Positions 27,011 through 37,736 of a stretch of 64,000 bases of DNA are shown here, piece after piece. Each line of letters starts with the position of its first letter. Position 1 is the stretch's first letter. Both the position numbers and the translations under genes were made by a program. The stretch spans positions 1-64,000 of the forward strand of contig JAFGII010000051.1 in NCBI GenBank assembly GCA_016929695.1, read 5' to 3'. The stretch is from Ignavibacteria bacterium. Lineage in GTDB: Bacteria > Bacteroidota > Ignavibacteria > Tepidaquicellales > Tepidaquicellaceae. The notes beneath the pieces are model-generated. The model saw only the letters and a list, made by a program, of their open reading frames with translations. It did not search any database and had not been told where the DNA came from.

Positions 27011-27037
27011 AAAAAAAGCTGTCAGTTTTTGACAGCC
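27011..27037 (-). terminator. Rho-independent terminator after rpoC
   Basis: On the minus strand GCTGTCA (plus 27031-27037) pairs with TGACAGC (plus 27019-27025) around a 5-nt loop, followed by eight T (plus A at 27011-27018). It starts about 27 bp after the rpoC stop and closes the tRNA/secE-rpoC unit. The rest of the 26829-27010 spacer shows nothing recognisable. Confidence 0.9.
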
Positions 27038-27063
27038 TTAATTACATCTATTTAAAATTATTT

Positions 27064-30000
27064 TTACTTTTCAGATTTAGATTTTGACTTCGTGGTTTTC
27101 TTCGCAGTCTTCTTTTCTTTTTTAGTTCCTTTATCTACTTTTTTCTTGTCTTCTTTCTTTTTATCTACTTTCTTTTTATCTACTTTTTTCTTGTCATCTT
27201 TTTTATCTGCTTTTTTTACTCTTTTTCTTTCTTTCTTTTCAACAGTTTCTTCATCTTTTTCTTTTTTAATTTCAGTTTTTTCCTCGTCGGCTTTTAAAAG
27301 TGTTGCATCTTTTCTGAAAACAAGAATATCCCTATACTTCTTCAATCCTGTACCAGCAGGAATAAGCTGACCTATTATAACATTCTCTTTCAAACCGTGT
27401 AAGAAATCAACCTTGCCTTTAATCGAGGCATCAGTCAGAACTTTTGTAGTTTCCTGGAATGATGCCGCTGAAAGGAAACTGTCAGTGGTCAGCGAAGTTT
27501 GAGTAATACCGAGCATCACTGCATCTGCCGTTGCAGGAACGGCTTCTCTGATTTTAATCTGCGTTTTATTTTTTTTCTTTAATTCTACATTAATTTCTTT
27601 TGCATATTTTTTCGTAATCAACTGAAATTTTCTAACCCTATCAGAATCACCAGAATCCTCAACTACCATCATACTTTTTATTTTTTCATTCTCAGCCGCA
27701 AAAGTAATTTTATGAATCATATCGCCTTCAAGAAGTCTTGTATCTCCTGAAGAAGTTACTCTTACTTTCTGCAACATCTGTCTGACAATTACTTCAATAT
27801 GCTTGTCATTAATTTTCACACCCTGGATTCTGTACACTTCCTGAATTTCATTCAACAGATATTCCTGAACAGAAGAAACACCTTTAATTCTAAGAATATC
27901 AACCGGGTCAAGTGCACCACCCGTCAGAGGTTCGCCTGCTTTCACCTGGTCACCGTCGCGGACAAGTATATGTTTTGCTATGGGAATTTTGTATTCAACT
28001 ACATTTGAACCATCATTTGACGTTATACTTAATTCACGGCTTCCTCTTGATAACTTACCTATTGATATTTTGCCGTCAATTTCAGCGATTCTTGCGGGAT
28101 TAGAAGGTCTTCTTGCTTCAAAAAGTTCCGTAACTCTAGGTAAGCCGCCCGTAATATCCCGGGTTTTTCCCGAATCTCTCGGTATTTTTACCATAATAGT
28201 ACCGGCTTTTACCATTTGTGCATCATCAATTAATAAATTTGCTTTTGCCGGAATTAGATATGCGCTTAGAACATCGCCTTTAGAATTTAAAATTTGTATT
28301 GACGGACTCTTTGTTTTATCTTTACTTTCGATAACCGTTTTCTGATAGTGACCTGTCTGCTCATCTTTAACCAGTTCATATTGTTTGCCCTCTTCCATAT
28401 CCATATATTTAACGTACCCGTCATTTTCGGCAACAATAATAGAATTATACGGGTCCCATTCATATAATATAGTATCTTTTTCAACTTTTTCTTTATTTTT
28501 CACCTTTAAAGTTGCACCATACGGCACACTATATTTAGCAATCTGATCACCTTCTTCATCAATTATGACAATGTTTCCGTTTCTGCTCAGTGAAACAAGT
28601 GTATTTCCTGTTACACCTTTATATTCCACCATTCTCAGATTTTCAAACTTCACTTTACCATTAAATTTCGTAGGAATCTGAGATTGAGTTACAATTCTGC
28701 TTGCAGTTCCGCCTATGTGGAATGTCCTAAGTGTTAACTGTGTACCCGGTTCCCCTATTGACTGTGCTGCAATTATTCCTACCGCTTCACCTATCTGCAC
28801 CATTTTTCCTGTAGCCAGATTTCTCCCGTAACATTTAGCGCAGACACCTCTTTTACTTTCACAAGTCAAAACAGAACGGATTTCAACGGAAGTTATCGGT
28901 GATTCGGCAATTAGTACCGCTTTTTCTTCAGTAATTTGTTCACCTGCTTTTACAATTACAACTTTCGAAAACGGGTCAATCACATCATCAACCGTAACTC
29001 TACCGAGTATTCTTTCTTCCAGACTTTCTTTAATATCTTCACCTTCTTTTAATGCTTCAGTTACCACTCCTCTGATTGTCCCACAGTCTTCTTCTGTAAT
29101 AATTACATCCTGAGCAACGTCCACGAGTCTTCTTGTAAGGTAACCCGCATCTGCAGTTTTCAAAGCCGTATCCGCGAGACCTTTTCTCGCTCCGTGAGTT
29201 GATATAAAGTATTCAAGAATAGACAGACCTTCTTTAAAATTTGCAATAATAGGATTTTCAATAATTTCACCTGCCTGACCTATCAATGATTTCTGTGGTT
29301 TCTGCATTAATCCTCTCATTCCAGCCAACTGACTGACCTGTTCGGCGGAACCACGTGCTCCTGAGTCTATCATCATATGCAGTGAATTAAAGCCGTCTCT
29401 TGATATTTTTAAATTATCCATTAAATCATTTTTGACCTGGTCGCGGACATGCGTCCAGATGTCAATAACTTTATTATATCTTTCATTCTCCGAAAGCAAT
29501 CCGTTTGATTTTGCAGATTCAATTTTTTCAACTCTTTTAAATGCGTCATCAATAATTTTTTTCTTTGTTTCCGGAACTTCAATATCATCAATATTAATCG
29601 ACAGTCCGCCCTCCGTAGCATGTTTGAATCCAAGATCTTTTAATTTATCAAGAAATACTGCAGTCTTCTGATTCCCGACCTGTTTATAAATATAACTGAT
29701 AATTTCAATAAGTTTTCTTTTTCTGAGTAATTCATTTATATAGTCAATACCTTCAGGCAAAATGCTGTTAAACATTACTCTTCCGGTTGTAGTAGTCAAA
29801 ATCGAATTGTTAATTTTTACTTTAATCCTTGCATGCAGTCCCAGTTTTCCGTTATCAAATGCCAGAAATACTTCATCGGGGGATGAGAATAATTTACCTT
29901 CTCCTAAATCACCCTTCATCTCTTTAGTCAGATAATAAACTCCAAGTACTAATTCCTGATTAGGAACTATAATAGGATTACCATTCTGCGGGGAGAGGAT

Positions 30001-31497
30001 ATTATGAGATGAAGTCATTAAAATAGTTGCTTCAAGCTGTGCTTCATAAGATAAAGGAACGTGGACAGCCATCTGGTCACCGTCGAAGTCAGCATTAAAT
30101 GCAGTACAAACAAACGGATGCAAGGTTATTGCTTTACCCTCAATAAGGACAGGCTGAAATGCCTGAATACTGAGTCTGTGTAATGTAGGTGCGCGGTTTA
30201 ATAATACGGGATGTCCTTCAATAACATTTTCAAGTATATCCCAGACTTCGGGAGAACGTTTATCTATTAATTTCTTTGCACTTTTAATAGTTTTAACGAG
30301 ATCTCTGCTAATAAGTCTTCTTATTATAAACGGTTTAAATAACTCAAGTGCCATATCCTTGGGGATACCACATTCATAAAGTTTCAGTTCCGGACCTACA
30401 ACAATAACGGACCTGCCTGAATAGTCAACTCTTTTTCCTAAGAGATTCTGGCGGAATCTTCCCTGCTTGCCTTTTAATATATCAGACAAAGACTTCAAAG
30501 CTCTGTTTTCAGCTTTAACCGCGGTTACTCTTCTCGAATTATCAAGCAATGCATCAACAGCTTCCTGCAGCATTCTTTTTTCATTTCTGAGAATTACTTC
30601 AGGTGCTTTAATATCAATCAGCCTTTTTAATCTGTTATTCCTAATAATTACTCTTCTGTATAAATCATTCAGGTCACTCGTAGCAAACCTGCCGCCCTCA
30701 AGCGGGACTAAAGGTCTTAATTCAGGAGGAATTACCGGAATGACATCAAGCACCATCCATTCAGGTTTATTAGGTTTTCCGCCTTCTTTCGTTCTGAAAG
30801 ATTCGAGTATTCTTAGTCTTTTAATAATATCTTGTTTCTTTAAAACTGACTGCTCTTCGGATAAATTCACTCTTAATCTTTCAATTTCGGCTTCAAGGTC
30901 AACACTTTTCAGCAATTTCTGAATTGCGTATCCGCCTTCAGCACAGACAAATTTTTTCGGGTCATTATCAAGAAGTATTTTTTCTTCATCAGTCATATTA
31001 TTTACGACCTCAAGATATTCTTCCTCGGAAATTAACTGCATTTTCTTGTAATTCGTTTTTCCGGGATTTAATACAACGTAGGTTTCATAATATATAATTT
31101 TTTCAAGGTCCTTAGAAGAAATACCAAGAACATTACCAATTTTTGACGGCAGGGACCTGAAGTACCAGATATGGACAACGGGTACACAAAGTGATATATG
31201 CCCCATACGTTCTCTTCTAACGCTTTTCAGATTAACTTCGACACCGCATCTGTCACATACTACTTCTTTATACCTTATTCCCTTGTATTTACCGCAATGG
31301 CATTCCCAGTCTTTAACAGGTCCAAATATTTTTTCACAGAATAAACCGTCTTTATCCGGTTTAAATGTTCTGTAATTAATAGTTTCGGGTTTTGTTACTT
31401 CTCCTTTGGAATTAGCAATAATTATCTCCGTTGAAGAAAGATTAATTGTAACCTTTGCAATTCGTCTAGAGGATTTTTTCAATTCGGTTTTAAACAT
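27064..31497 (-). CDS. rpoC: RNA polymerase beta' subunit RpoC, with Lys-rich C-terminal tail
   Basis: RpoC is the catalytic beta' subunit. The 1477-residue protein has the N-terminal zinc finger ([20 protein letters not shown]), the Mg-binding NADFDGD motif, the trigger-loop/bridge-helix region ([36 protein letters not shown]), and the second zinc site ([13 protein letters not shown]). The final 60 residues (about 1415-1477) are extremely Lys-rich with repeated DKKKV units and are encoded by a purine-rich tandem repeat at about 27070-27240. This tail follows the conserved core and is unlikely to be catalytic. It lies 34 bp after rpoB. Confidence 0.98.
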   Translation of the reverse strand: MFKTELKKSSRRIAKVTINLSSTEIIIANSKGEVTKPETINYRTFKPDKDGLFCEKIFGPVKDWECHCGKYKGIRYKEVVCDRCGVEVNLKSVRRERMGHISLCVPVVHIWYFRSLPSKIGNVLGISSKDLEKIIYYETYVVLNPGKTNYKKMQLISEEEYLEVVNNMTDEEKILLDNDPKKFVCAEGGYAIQKLLKSVDLEAEIERLRVNLSEEQSVLKKQDIIKRLRILESFRTKEGGKPNKPEWMVLDVIPVIPPELRPLVPLEGGRFATSDLNDLYRRVIIRNNRLKRLIDIKAPEVILRNEKRMLQEAVDALLDNSRRVTAVKAENRALKSLSDILKGKQGRFRQNLLGKRVDYSGRSVIVVGPELKLYECGIPKDMALELFKPFIIRRLISRDLVKTIKSAKKLIDKRSPEVWDILENVIEGHPVLLNRAPTLHRLSIQAFQPVLIEGKAITLHPFVCTAFNADFDGDQMAVHVPLSYEAQLEATILMTSSHNILSPQNGNPIIVPNQELVLGVYYLTKEMKGDLGEGKLFSSPDEVFLAFDNGKLGLHARIKVKINNSILTTTTGRVMFNSILPEGIDYINELLRKRKLIEIISYIYKQVGNQKTAVFLDKLKDLGFKHATEGGLSINIDDIEVPETKKKIIDDAFKRVEKIESAKSNGLLSENERYNKVIDIWTHVRDQVKNDLMDNLKISRDGFNSLHMMIDSGARGSAEQVSQLAGMRGLMQKPQKSLIGQAGEIIENPIIANFKEGLSILEYFISTHGARKGLADTALKTADAGYLTRRLVDVAQDVIITEEDCGTIRGVVTEALKEGEDIKESLEERILGRVTVDDVIDPFSKVVIVKAGEQITEEKAVLIAESPITSVEIRSVLTCESKRGVCAKCYGRNLATGKMVQIGEAVGIIAAQSIGEPGTQLTLRTFHIGGTASRIVTQSQIPTKFNGKVKFENLRMVEYKGVTGNTLVSLSRNGNIVIIDEEGDQIAKYSVPYGATLKVKNKEKVEKDTILYEWDPYNSIIVAENDGYVKYMDMEEGKQYELVKDEQTGHYQKTVIESKDKTKSPSIQILNSKGDVLSAYLIPAKANLLIDDAQMVKAGTIMVKIPRDSGKTRDITGGLPRVTELFEARRPSNPARIAEIDGKISIGKLSRGSRELSITSNDGSNVVEYKIPIAKHILVRDGDQVKAGEPLTGGALDPVDILRIKGVSSVQEYLLNEIQEVYRIQGVKINDKHIEVIVRQMLQKVRVTSSGDTRLLEGDMIHKITFAAENEKIKSMMVVEDSGDSDRVRKFQLITKKYAKEINVELKKKNKTQIKIREAVPATADAVMLGITQTSLTTDSFLSAASFQETTKVLTDASIKGKVDFLHGLKENVIIGQLIPAGTGLKKYRDILVFRKDATLLKADEEKTEIKKEKDEETVEKKERKRVKKADKKDDKKKVDKKKVDKKKEDKKKVDKGTKKEKKTAKKTTKSKSKSEK

Positions 31498-31531
31498 TTT
31501 TTGTTATAATTTGAAATGTTTTAAATTCTTT

Positions 31532-34500
31532 TTAAATAAAATCTATATTAACGTCAAGACACAAGCCCTGTAATTCTTTCAATAATACGTTGAAAGATTC
31601 CGGTACTCCGGGTTCGTGAATATTATCACCTTTAATAATTGCTTCATATGCTTTACTTCTACCCTGTACATCATCACTTTTAATTGTCAGCATTTCCTGG
31701 AGAGTATGGGCTGCACCATATCCCTGCAACGCCCAGCATTCCATTTCTCCGAACCTTTGTCCGCCGAATTGCGCTTTTCCGCCCAGCGGCTGCTGAGTAA
31801 TCAAAGAGTACGGTCCAATTGACCTTGCGTGAATTTTATCATCAACAAGATGCGACAGTTTCATCATATAGATATATCCGATTGTTACCTGCTGGTCAAA
31901 TCTTTTTCCTGTCATACCATCAAATAAATGACTCCTTGAATTATCAGGCAATCCCGTTGATTTCAGTCCTTCCATTATTTCATCCACAGATGCTCCGTCG
32001 AATATCGGGGTGGCGAATTTCACACCTAATTTTTTCCCGACCCAGCCGAGCGCAGTTTCGTATAATTGTCCCAGGTTCATTCTCGAAGGTACGCCAAGAG
32101 GATTTAATACGATATCTATTGGAGACCCGTCGGGTAAAAACGGCATATCTTCAACCGGCACAATTTTTGCCACTACTCCTTTATTTCCGTGCCTACCTGC
32201 CATTTTATCACCTACTGAAAGTTTTCTTTTTTTAGCGACATATACTTTTGCGAGTTTCACAACGCCGGTTGGTAATTCATCTCCCAAAGTAACCTTAACT
32301 TTAAGTCTTTTATATCGCTCTTCCATTTCATTCAACGTATAGGAGTAATTTTTATATATATCAACAATGAGTGAATTTGCTCTTCTATTGTCACTCCAAT
32401 CTTTTTCGTAATTCAGATTCCTGAAATCAAAAGAACCGTTCTCAAGCATATTAATAAATGTTTCACGTTTAAACGTATTACCGGACCTGAACATCATATT
32501 TCCTTTAAAATCAGTTATACCAGCAGATTTTTTCCCTTCAAGCAGAATCCCCAGTTTCTCAGCAAATTTATAATTAAGTTCTTTTACATCTTTTTTTCTG
32601 TCGGCTTCGTATTTATCAATTTTCTTCTTCTCGTCTTTTTTGCTTTCAGTATCCCTTGTTTTTCTTGAGAATAATTTCTTATTGACAATTATTCCCTTTA
32701 AACCCGGAGTTGCCTTTAATGATGCATCTTTTACATCTCCTGCTTTATCTCCAAATATTGCTCTGAGAAGTTTTTCTTCAGGTGTAGGTTCGGATTCACC
32801 TTTCGGAGTTACCTTTCCAATCAAGATATCACCTTCTTTTACTTCCGCACCTATTCTGATTATTCCGTTTTCATCAAGGTCTTTAGTAGCTTCTTCACTT
32901 ACGTTAGGAATTTCTCTCGTTAATTCTTCTTCCCCTCTCTTAGTATCACGTACCTCCAGAGAAAATTCTTCAATATGTACAGAAGTGAAAATATCTTTAT
33001 GTACGACTCTTTCGCTTATAACGATTGCATCTTCAAAGTTATATCCTCTCCAAGGCATAAATGCGACAAGTATGTTTCTTCCGAGAGCAAGTTCACCTTT
33101 TCGGGTTGAAGACCCATCAGCTAAAATATCGCCTTTTTTAATTCTTTGTCCTTCCAGAACAACCGGTCTCTGATTAATTGAAGTATCCTGATTAGTTCTT
33201 AAAAATTTAACAAGATTATATTCAACATTTTTCTTATCATCAAAACTTAATAATGCTTCTTCCGAATCTTCTTTAATATTATATTTAACAATAATTTTAT
33301 CTGAGGATACATATTCAACTATTCCATCTGCTTCCGCGACTATCATAGACCTTGAGTCACGGGCGATTATTTCCTCAAAGCCTGTTCCAACAATCGGGGC
33401 TTCCGGTCTTAACAAAGGTACTGCCTGTCTCTGCATATTACTGCCCATAAGTGCCCTGTTGGCATCATCATGCTCAAGAAACGGTATTAATGATGCCGCG
33501 GCACTTACAATCTGATTCGTAGCCACATCCATAAAATCGATTTCCTCAGGTTTCAAAAACGGGAAATCTCCTTTAAACCTTGCTTTGATTCTGGTATTAA
33601 TAAAGTATCCTTTATCATCCAGCAATTCATTTGCCTGTGCTATTCTGTAATAATCTTCCTTATCAGCAGATAAAAATACAATATTATTCGTTACTTTACC
33701 TTTCTCAACTTTTCTGTAAGGAGTTTCTATAAATCCCAGTTCATTAATACGGGAATGAATGCATAATGAGGATATCAGACCGATATTTGGTCCTTCCGGA
33801 GTTTCTATTGGACATAATCTGCCGTAATGTGTATAATGAACGTCACGGACTTCAAAACCGGCGCGTTCTCTTGACAGACCTCCGGGACCCAAGGCACTGA
33901 TTCTACGTTTATGAGTCATTTCAGCCAGAGGATTTGTTTGGTCCATAAATTGTGATAACTGGCTTGTACCAAAGAATGACGATAATGCACTTGTAATTGG
34001 TCTTGCACTCACAAGTCTTATCGGAGTCAAATTTTCTTCATCGTGAATACTCATTTTTTCTCTTATTGTTCTAGTCATTCTTGAAAGACCGAGACCGAAT
34101 TGCTGTGATAATTGTTCGCAAACTGTCCTCACCCGCCTATTGCCGAGATGGTCTATATCATCAACTTCCATATTGCCATCGACCAGATCCCTAATAGATT
34201 TAATAATCGCTGTTAAATCTTCCAGTGTCAGAATAGTTACCGTATTATCTATTTTAAGATTTAATCTTTTATTGATTTTGTATCTGCCGACGTGGCTTAA
34301 GTCATATTTTTTTGTATTAAAAAATTGTTTTTCAATATAACTTTTCGCACTTTCTCCTTCACTTTCAGCATAAGTATTTTTACCTTTTTTGTCAGTTACT
34401 TCGAGCTGTTTTTCCGTTTCATATTCATCATTGTCGCTTATAATAGTATTGGCTATAATTTTTTCTCCGTCAGTAGCATCAGCTTTTATTAAATTTATTT

Positions 34501-35365
34501 GTTTGATTTTTGAATTCAGAATATTCAACAACTGTTCTTCGTTTAATTCAATTCCTTCCGGGATTCCGAGATCATCCCCGGTTTCTTTATCAATAACCGC
34601 TTCAGCTGTAACTCTGTCAACAAAACTCAGATAATTCCTGTCGTTAATTTCCACTTTCTCAACAAGGTCAAATAGTTCCATCATAGCAATTTTCTCATTA
34701 AAGCCGAGAGCTCTAAGCAGGGTTGAAAAGAAGAATTTCTTCTTCCTGTCAACATATGCGTACAATAAATCATTAATATCTGTTGTAAATTCTACCCATG
34801 AACCTTTGAAGGGAATTACTCTGGCGGAATATAATTTTGTACCATTAGCGTGAGTTGATTCCGCAAAAACTACTCCGGGTGACCTGTGTAACTGGCTTAC
34901 AATAACTCGCTCTGCTCCGTTAATAATAAAACTGCCCCGCTGTGTCATATAAGGTAAATGACCAAGATATACTTCCTGGTCTATAGAATAATTATATTCT
35001 TTTGCAGTCGGATTTGGTTTAGTGGACAATTTTAATTTAACCTTTACAGGGACAGCATAGGTTAATCCCTGTTCCTGACATTCAATAATAGAGTAAGGCG
35101 GCTTTTCTATATAATACTCAACAAACTCCAATATAGCCGTTTCTCTTGAATCTGTTACAGGAAAATTGTTTTCAAATACTTTTTGAAGTCCGACAGTTTT
35201 CCTTTTACTGATAGGAACGTCTTCCTGAATAAAATCTTTATAAGATTGAATCTGAACATCCAGCAAATCAGGCGAGTCTTTTTGAATTTGTGATTTGGAA
35301 AATGTTAATCTATGATTTTTGTTGTTTAGGTAGGAAAGACCTAAAATATTACCGTTAACATTCAT
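31532..35365 (-). CDS. rpoB: RNA polymerase beta subunit RpoB
   Basis: RpoB forms one jaw of RNA polymerase and the rifampicin pocket. The 1277-residue protein shows the N-terminal lobe motif LDVQIQSYKDFIQ and the rifampicin region FFGTSQLSQFMDQTNPLAEMTHKRRISALGPGGLSRERAGFEVRDVH (shown by its parts). It also has GYNFEDAIVISE, the C-terminal GDKMAGRHGNKGV and QPLGGKAQFGGQRFGEMECWAL. The rifampicin cluster residues look wild type (SQFMDQ, HKRRIS). It follows rplL after a 148-bp spacer with a strong hairpin and precedes rpoC by 34 bp. Confidence 0.98.
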   Translation of the reverse strand: MNVNGNILGLSYLNNKNHRLTFSKSQIQKDSPDLLDVQIQSYKDFIQEDVPISKRKTVGLQKVFENNFPVTDSRETAILEFVEYYIEKPPYSIIECQEQGLTYAVPVKVKLKLSTKPNPTAKEYNYSIDQEVYLGHLPYMTQRGSFIINGAERVIVSQLHRSPGVVFAESTHANGTKLYSARVIPFKGSWVEFTTDINDLLYAYVDRKKKFFFSTLLRALGFNEKIAMMELFDLVEKVEINDRNYLSFVDRVTAEAVIDKETGDDLGIPEGIELNEEQLLNILNSKIKQINLIKADATDGEKIIANTIISDNDEYETEKQLEVTDKKGKNTYAESEGESAKSYIEKQFFNTKKYDLSHVGRYKINKRLNLKIDNTVTILTLEDLTAIIKSIRDLVDGNMEVDDIDHLGNRRVRTVCEQLSQQFGLGLSRMTRTIREKMSIHDEENLTPIRLVSARPITSALSSFFGTSQLSQFMDQTNPLAEMTHKRRISALGPGGLSRERAGFEVRDVHYTHYGRLCPIETPEGPNIGLISSLCIHSRINELGFIETPYRKVEKGKVTNNIVFLSADKEDYYRIAQANELLDDKGYFINTRIKARFKGDFPFLKPEEIDFMDVATNQIVSAAASLIPFLEHDDANRALMGSNMQRQAVPLLRPEAPIVGTGFEEIIARDSRSMIVAEADGIVEYVSSDKIIVKYNIKEDSEEALLSFDDKKNVEYNLVKFLRTNQDTSINQRPVVLEGQRIKKGDILADGSSTRKGELALGRNILVAFMPWRGYNFEDAIVISERVVHKDIFTSVHIEEFSLEVRDTKRGEEELTREIPNVSEEATKDLDENGIIRIGAEVKEGDILIGKVTPKGESEPTPEEKLLRAIFGDKAGDVKDASLKATPGLKGIIVNKKLFSRKTRDTESKKDEKKKIDKYEADRKKDVKELNYKFAEKLGILLEGKKSAGITDFKGNMMFRSGNTFKRETFINMLENGSFDFRNLNYEKDWSDNRRANSLIVDIYKNYSYTLNEMEERYKRLKVKVTLGDELPTGVVKLAKVYVAKKRKLSVGDKMAGRHGNKGVVAKIVPVEDMPFLPDGSPIDIVLNPLGVPSRMNLGQLYETALGWVGKKLGVKFATPIFDGASVDEIMEGLKSTGLPDNSRSHLFDGMTGKRFDQQVTIGYIYMMKLSHLVDDKIHARSIGPYSLITQQPLGGKAQFGGQRFGEMECWALQGYGAAHTLQEMLTIKSDDVQGRSKAYEAIIKGDNIHEPGVPESFNVLLKELQGLCLDVNIDFI

Positions 35366-35456
35366 ATGTTTTTATAAATTTTGGTATGAAGTTTAATTCT
35401 AAATTTGTAACTATGTACATTTAATTATTATAATAAAAAAAAGTAACTGCGAGTTC

Positions 35457-35498
35457 AAAATTTCATATCCCGGAAGAATTATTATCCGGGATATGAAA
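35457..35498 (-). terminator. rplL-rpoB intergenic hairpin, probable attenuator
   Basis: A perfect 14-bp stem (plus 35461-35474 with 35485-35498) with a 10-nt loop lies 15 bp after the rplL stop. On the minus strand it is followed by only four T (plus AAAA at 35457-35460), so partial rather than full termination is likely. A partial terminator at this point is known in E. coli, where it lowers rpoBC expression relative to ribosomal proteins. The remaining 35366-35456 spacer shows no clear promoter. Confidence 0.7.
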
Positions 35499-35513
35499 AT
35501 TTAGAAAATTACA

Positions 35514-35891
35514 TTACTTGAGTTCGACTTTTGCGCCGGCAGCCTCCAGATCAGCTTTTAATTTTTCAGCTTCATCTTTTGGAATATTTTCTTTAACCGG
35601 TTTTGGCGCACCATCAACCAGGGCTTTAGATTCCGTTAATCCGAGACCGGTTGCATTTTTTACCGCTTTAATCACATTAATCTTGTTGGCGCCGATTTCC
35701 GCCAAGATTACCGTGAATTCTGTTTTTTCTTCCTGCTGTGCTGCAGAACCGCCAGTTGCCGGAGCACCCGCCATCATCATCGGTGCTGCTGCTGTTACTC
35801 CGAATTTTTCTTCCAATGCTTTTTTTAATTCGGCTGCCTCCACTAATGTTAAGCCTGATATTTTTTCCAGTAATTCTTCTACGACTGACAT
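35514..35891 (-). CDS. rplL: 50S ribosomal protein L7/L12
   Basis: L7/L12 forms the flexible ribosomal stalk that recruits translation GTPases. The 125-residue protein has an N-terminal dimerisation helix region (residues 1-35), an Ala/Gly-rich hinge (about 36-53, [14 protein letters not shown]) and the C-terminal domain with [39 protein letters not shown] and a Lys/Ala-rich end. It is 38 bp after rplJ. Confidence 0.97.
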   Translation of the reverse strand: MSVVEELLEKISGLTLVEAAELKKALEEKFGVTAAAPMMMAGAPATGGSAAQQEEKTEFTVILAEIGANKINVIKAVKNATGLGLTESKALVDGAPKPVKENIPKDEAEKLKADLEAAGAKVELK

Positions 35892-35929
35892 TTTTTTATA
35901 CCTCTTTTTTTAAATTTTTAAAATTTTGT

Positions 35930-36463
35930 TTATGCCGCATTTTTCTTTGCGACTTCTTCAATAATGCTTGCGAGATCCCGCATTACGGCATTAATTGCAC
36001 CTGATATACCGGAAACCGGAGAATTTAAACTACCGCAGATTGAAGATATAAGTTCATCTTTCGTCAGCAGTGATGCAAGTTCATTCAACTTATCAGAACC
36101 ATAAACAATACCGTCTAAAACGGCTGTTTTGAATTTAGGTTTACCCGTTTTTTCATTGTTCTTTCTAAGTATCTTTGCTACCGTCACAGGGTCATCGTAA
36201 GCGAAAACTATACCGGTAGGACCTTTAAGGAAAGCATCCAATTGTTCGGAAAATACCGCATAATTATCAGATTCTTTAACTGCCCTCAGGGCTAATGTGT
36301 TCTTGACTACTCTGTATTTTAATCCTACTTTATAAAACTCGGCACGCAGTTCTTCAACTTCCGCAACCGTCATTTTACTAAAATCAATTAAATACATTGC
36401 ATTTGAACTGTCCATTAGTTCTTTTATTTCACCGATAAATTCACTTTTTTTAGCTTTTTCCAT
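35930..36463 (-). CDS. rplJ: 50S ribosomal protein L10
   Basis: L10 is the base of the stalk, binding 23S rRNA and L7/L12 dimers through its C-terminal helix. The 177-residue product starts with KSEFIGEIKELMDSSNAMYLIDFSKMTV and contains YRVVKNTLALRAV and FLKGPTGIVFAYDDP, typical of L10. It lies 110 bp after rplA; that leader could hold autoregulatory structure. Confidence 0.97.
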   Translation of the reverse strand: MEKAKKSEFIGEIKELMDSSNAMYLIDFSKMTVAEVEELRAEFYKVGLKYRVVKNTLALRAVKESDNYAVFSEQLDAFLKGPTGIVFAYDDPVTVAKILRKNNEKTGKPKFKTAVLDGIVYGSDKLNELASLLTKDELISSICGSLNSPVSGISGAINAVMRDLASIIEEVAKKNAA

Positions 36464-36573
36464 TTTCGTTTACATGTTCAGAAATTTATAAAAGTTCAGA
36501 ATCAATTTTGCCGATAAATCAGAAGCAAATTCATCAGCCGAATATATTTTATTGAGTGCGTAATTCAGTATAA
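36464..36573 (-). promoter_or_regulatory. rplA-rplJ leader with small hairpin (possible L10 autoregulatory region)
   Basis: The rplJ leader is conspicuously longer than most other gaps in this operon. On the minus strand GCTGAT (plus 36533-36538) can pair with ATCGGC (plus 36510-36515), enclosing a loop with GAATTTGCTTC. L10/L7-L12 autoregulation through a leader at this site is established in several bacteria. I cannot match the known L10-leader consensus here, so this is a weak candidate. Confidence 0.3.
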
Positions 36574-37275
36574 TCAAGCCGCTTTAATATCAGTTAAATT
36601 TCTGTCTATTAAAATACCGGGACCCATTGTGCTCGAGATCGCAATAGATTTAATGTAAGTTCCTTTTGCCGCGGCAGGCTTTAATTTAATAATTGTATTT
36701 AAGAATGTTATTATATTCTCGGTCAATTTATTTTCATCAAATGATGCTTTTCCAACTATAGTGTGGACAATACCGCTTTTATCAACCCTGAAATCAATTT
36801 TTCCCGCTTTCACCTCCTTAACAGCCTGTCCGACATTTGGGGTAACTGTCCCGCTCTTAGGATTCGGCATCAGACCTCTGGGACCAAGTATTTTTCCGAG
36901 TTTTCCCAAATCACTCATGACATCCGGAGCTGCAATTATTACATCTACATCTGTCCACCCTTCCTGAATTTTCTGCAAGTAATCTTCATAACCTACAAAA
37001 TCCGCACCTGCCTGTATCGCGTCATCCTGTTTCTCAGGTTTTGCAATCACAAGTACTTTAACTGTCTTTCCTGTTCCATGAGGCAATGAAACTGTTCCTC
37101 TTACAACCTGGTCTGCATGTTTAGGATCAACCCCTAACTTAACGGCTATATCAACTGATTCATCAAATTTAGCTGTTGCGAACTGTTTTACTATTGAAAC
37201 CGCTTCTCTGATTTTATATTCTTTTTTCAGGTCGGTTTTTTTGTTTATCTCTTTTGTTTTTTTTGTTTGTTTCAT
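36574..37275 (-). CDS. rplA: 50S ribosomal protein L1
   Basis: L1 forms the mobile L1 stalk at the ribosomal E site and often autoregulates the L11-L1 genes. The 233-residue protein contains KFDESVDIAVKLGVDPKHADQVVRG, SLPHGTGKTVKVLV, LGPRGLMPNPKSGTV and the C-terminal GPGILID. It lies 24 bp after rplK. Confidence 0.97.
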   Translation of the reverse strand: MKQTKKTKEINKKTDLKKEYKIREAVSIVKQFATAKFDESVDIAVKLGVDPKHADQVVRGTVSLPHGTGKTVKVLVIAKPEKQDDAIQAGADFVGYEDYLQKIQEGWTDVDVIIAAPDVMSDLGKLGKILGPRGLMPNPKSGTVTPNVGQAVKEVKAGKIDFRVDKSGIVHTIVGKASFDENKLTENIITFLNTIIKLKPAAAKGTYIKSIAISSTMGPGILIDRNLTDIKAA

Positions 37276-37299
37276 AAGTATAAAAAAATTCTTAAATAT

Positions 37300-37725
37300 T
37301 TATCCTTCAACTGTTATACCCATACTTCTTGCGGTTCCTTTAATCATACTCATTGCGTGCTCAATATCCCGTGCATTTAAATCAGGCATCTTGATTTCCG
37401 CTATTTCTTTTATCTGTTTGGAATTTACCTTTCCAACTTTAGTTTTATTAGGGATTCCGGAGCCTTTCTGAAGACCTGCTGCTTTAATTAATAATACTGC
37501 AGCCGGCGGGGTTTTAGTAATAAATGAAAATGACTTATCGGAATAAACCGTAATAACCACCGGAACGGTTAAACCTTTTTTATCCTGCGTTCTGGCATTA
37601 AACTGCTTGCAGAACTCCATTCCATTTACACCTCTTTGTCCTAATGCAGGACCTACCGGTGGCGCCATAGTCGCCTGTCCGCCCGGTATCTGAAGTTTTA
37701 TATATCCTACTATTTTTTTTGCCAT
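37300..37725 (-). CDS. rplK: 50S ribosomal protein L11
   Basis: L11 binds the GTPase-associated centre of 23S rRNA. The 141-residue protein has the characteristic [25 protein letters not shown] start, [19 protein letters not shown] and the C-terminal [26 protein letters not shown]. Length is standard. It lies 11 bp after nusG. L11 is also needed for ribosome-dependent Rel activation, and a rel gene is in this window. Confidence 0.98.
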   Translation of the reverse strand: MAKKIVGYIKLQIPGGQATMAPPVGPALGQRGVNGMEFCKQFNARTQDKKGLTVPVVITVYSDKSFSFITKTPPAAVLLIKAAGLQKGSGIPNKTKVGKVNSKQIKEIAEIKMPDLNARDIEHAMSMIKGTARSMGITVEG

Positions 37726-37736
37726 ATATTAATTAT

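Noticed and set aside
27092-27370. Hydrophobic Phe/Ser-rich plus-strand frame opposite the end of rpoC
   Set aside because: It is the antisense of the Lys-rich tail (AAA/AAG read as TTT/CTT), a composition artefact.
36464-36573. Confident L10-leader RNA call
   Set aside because: A small hairpin exists, but the published leader consensus could not be matched by eye; kept only as a weak candidate.
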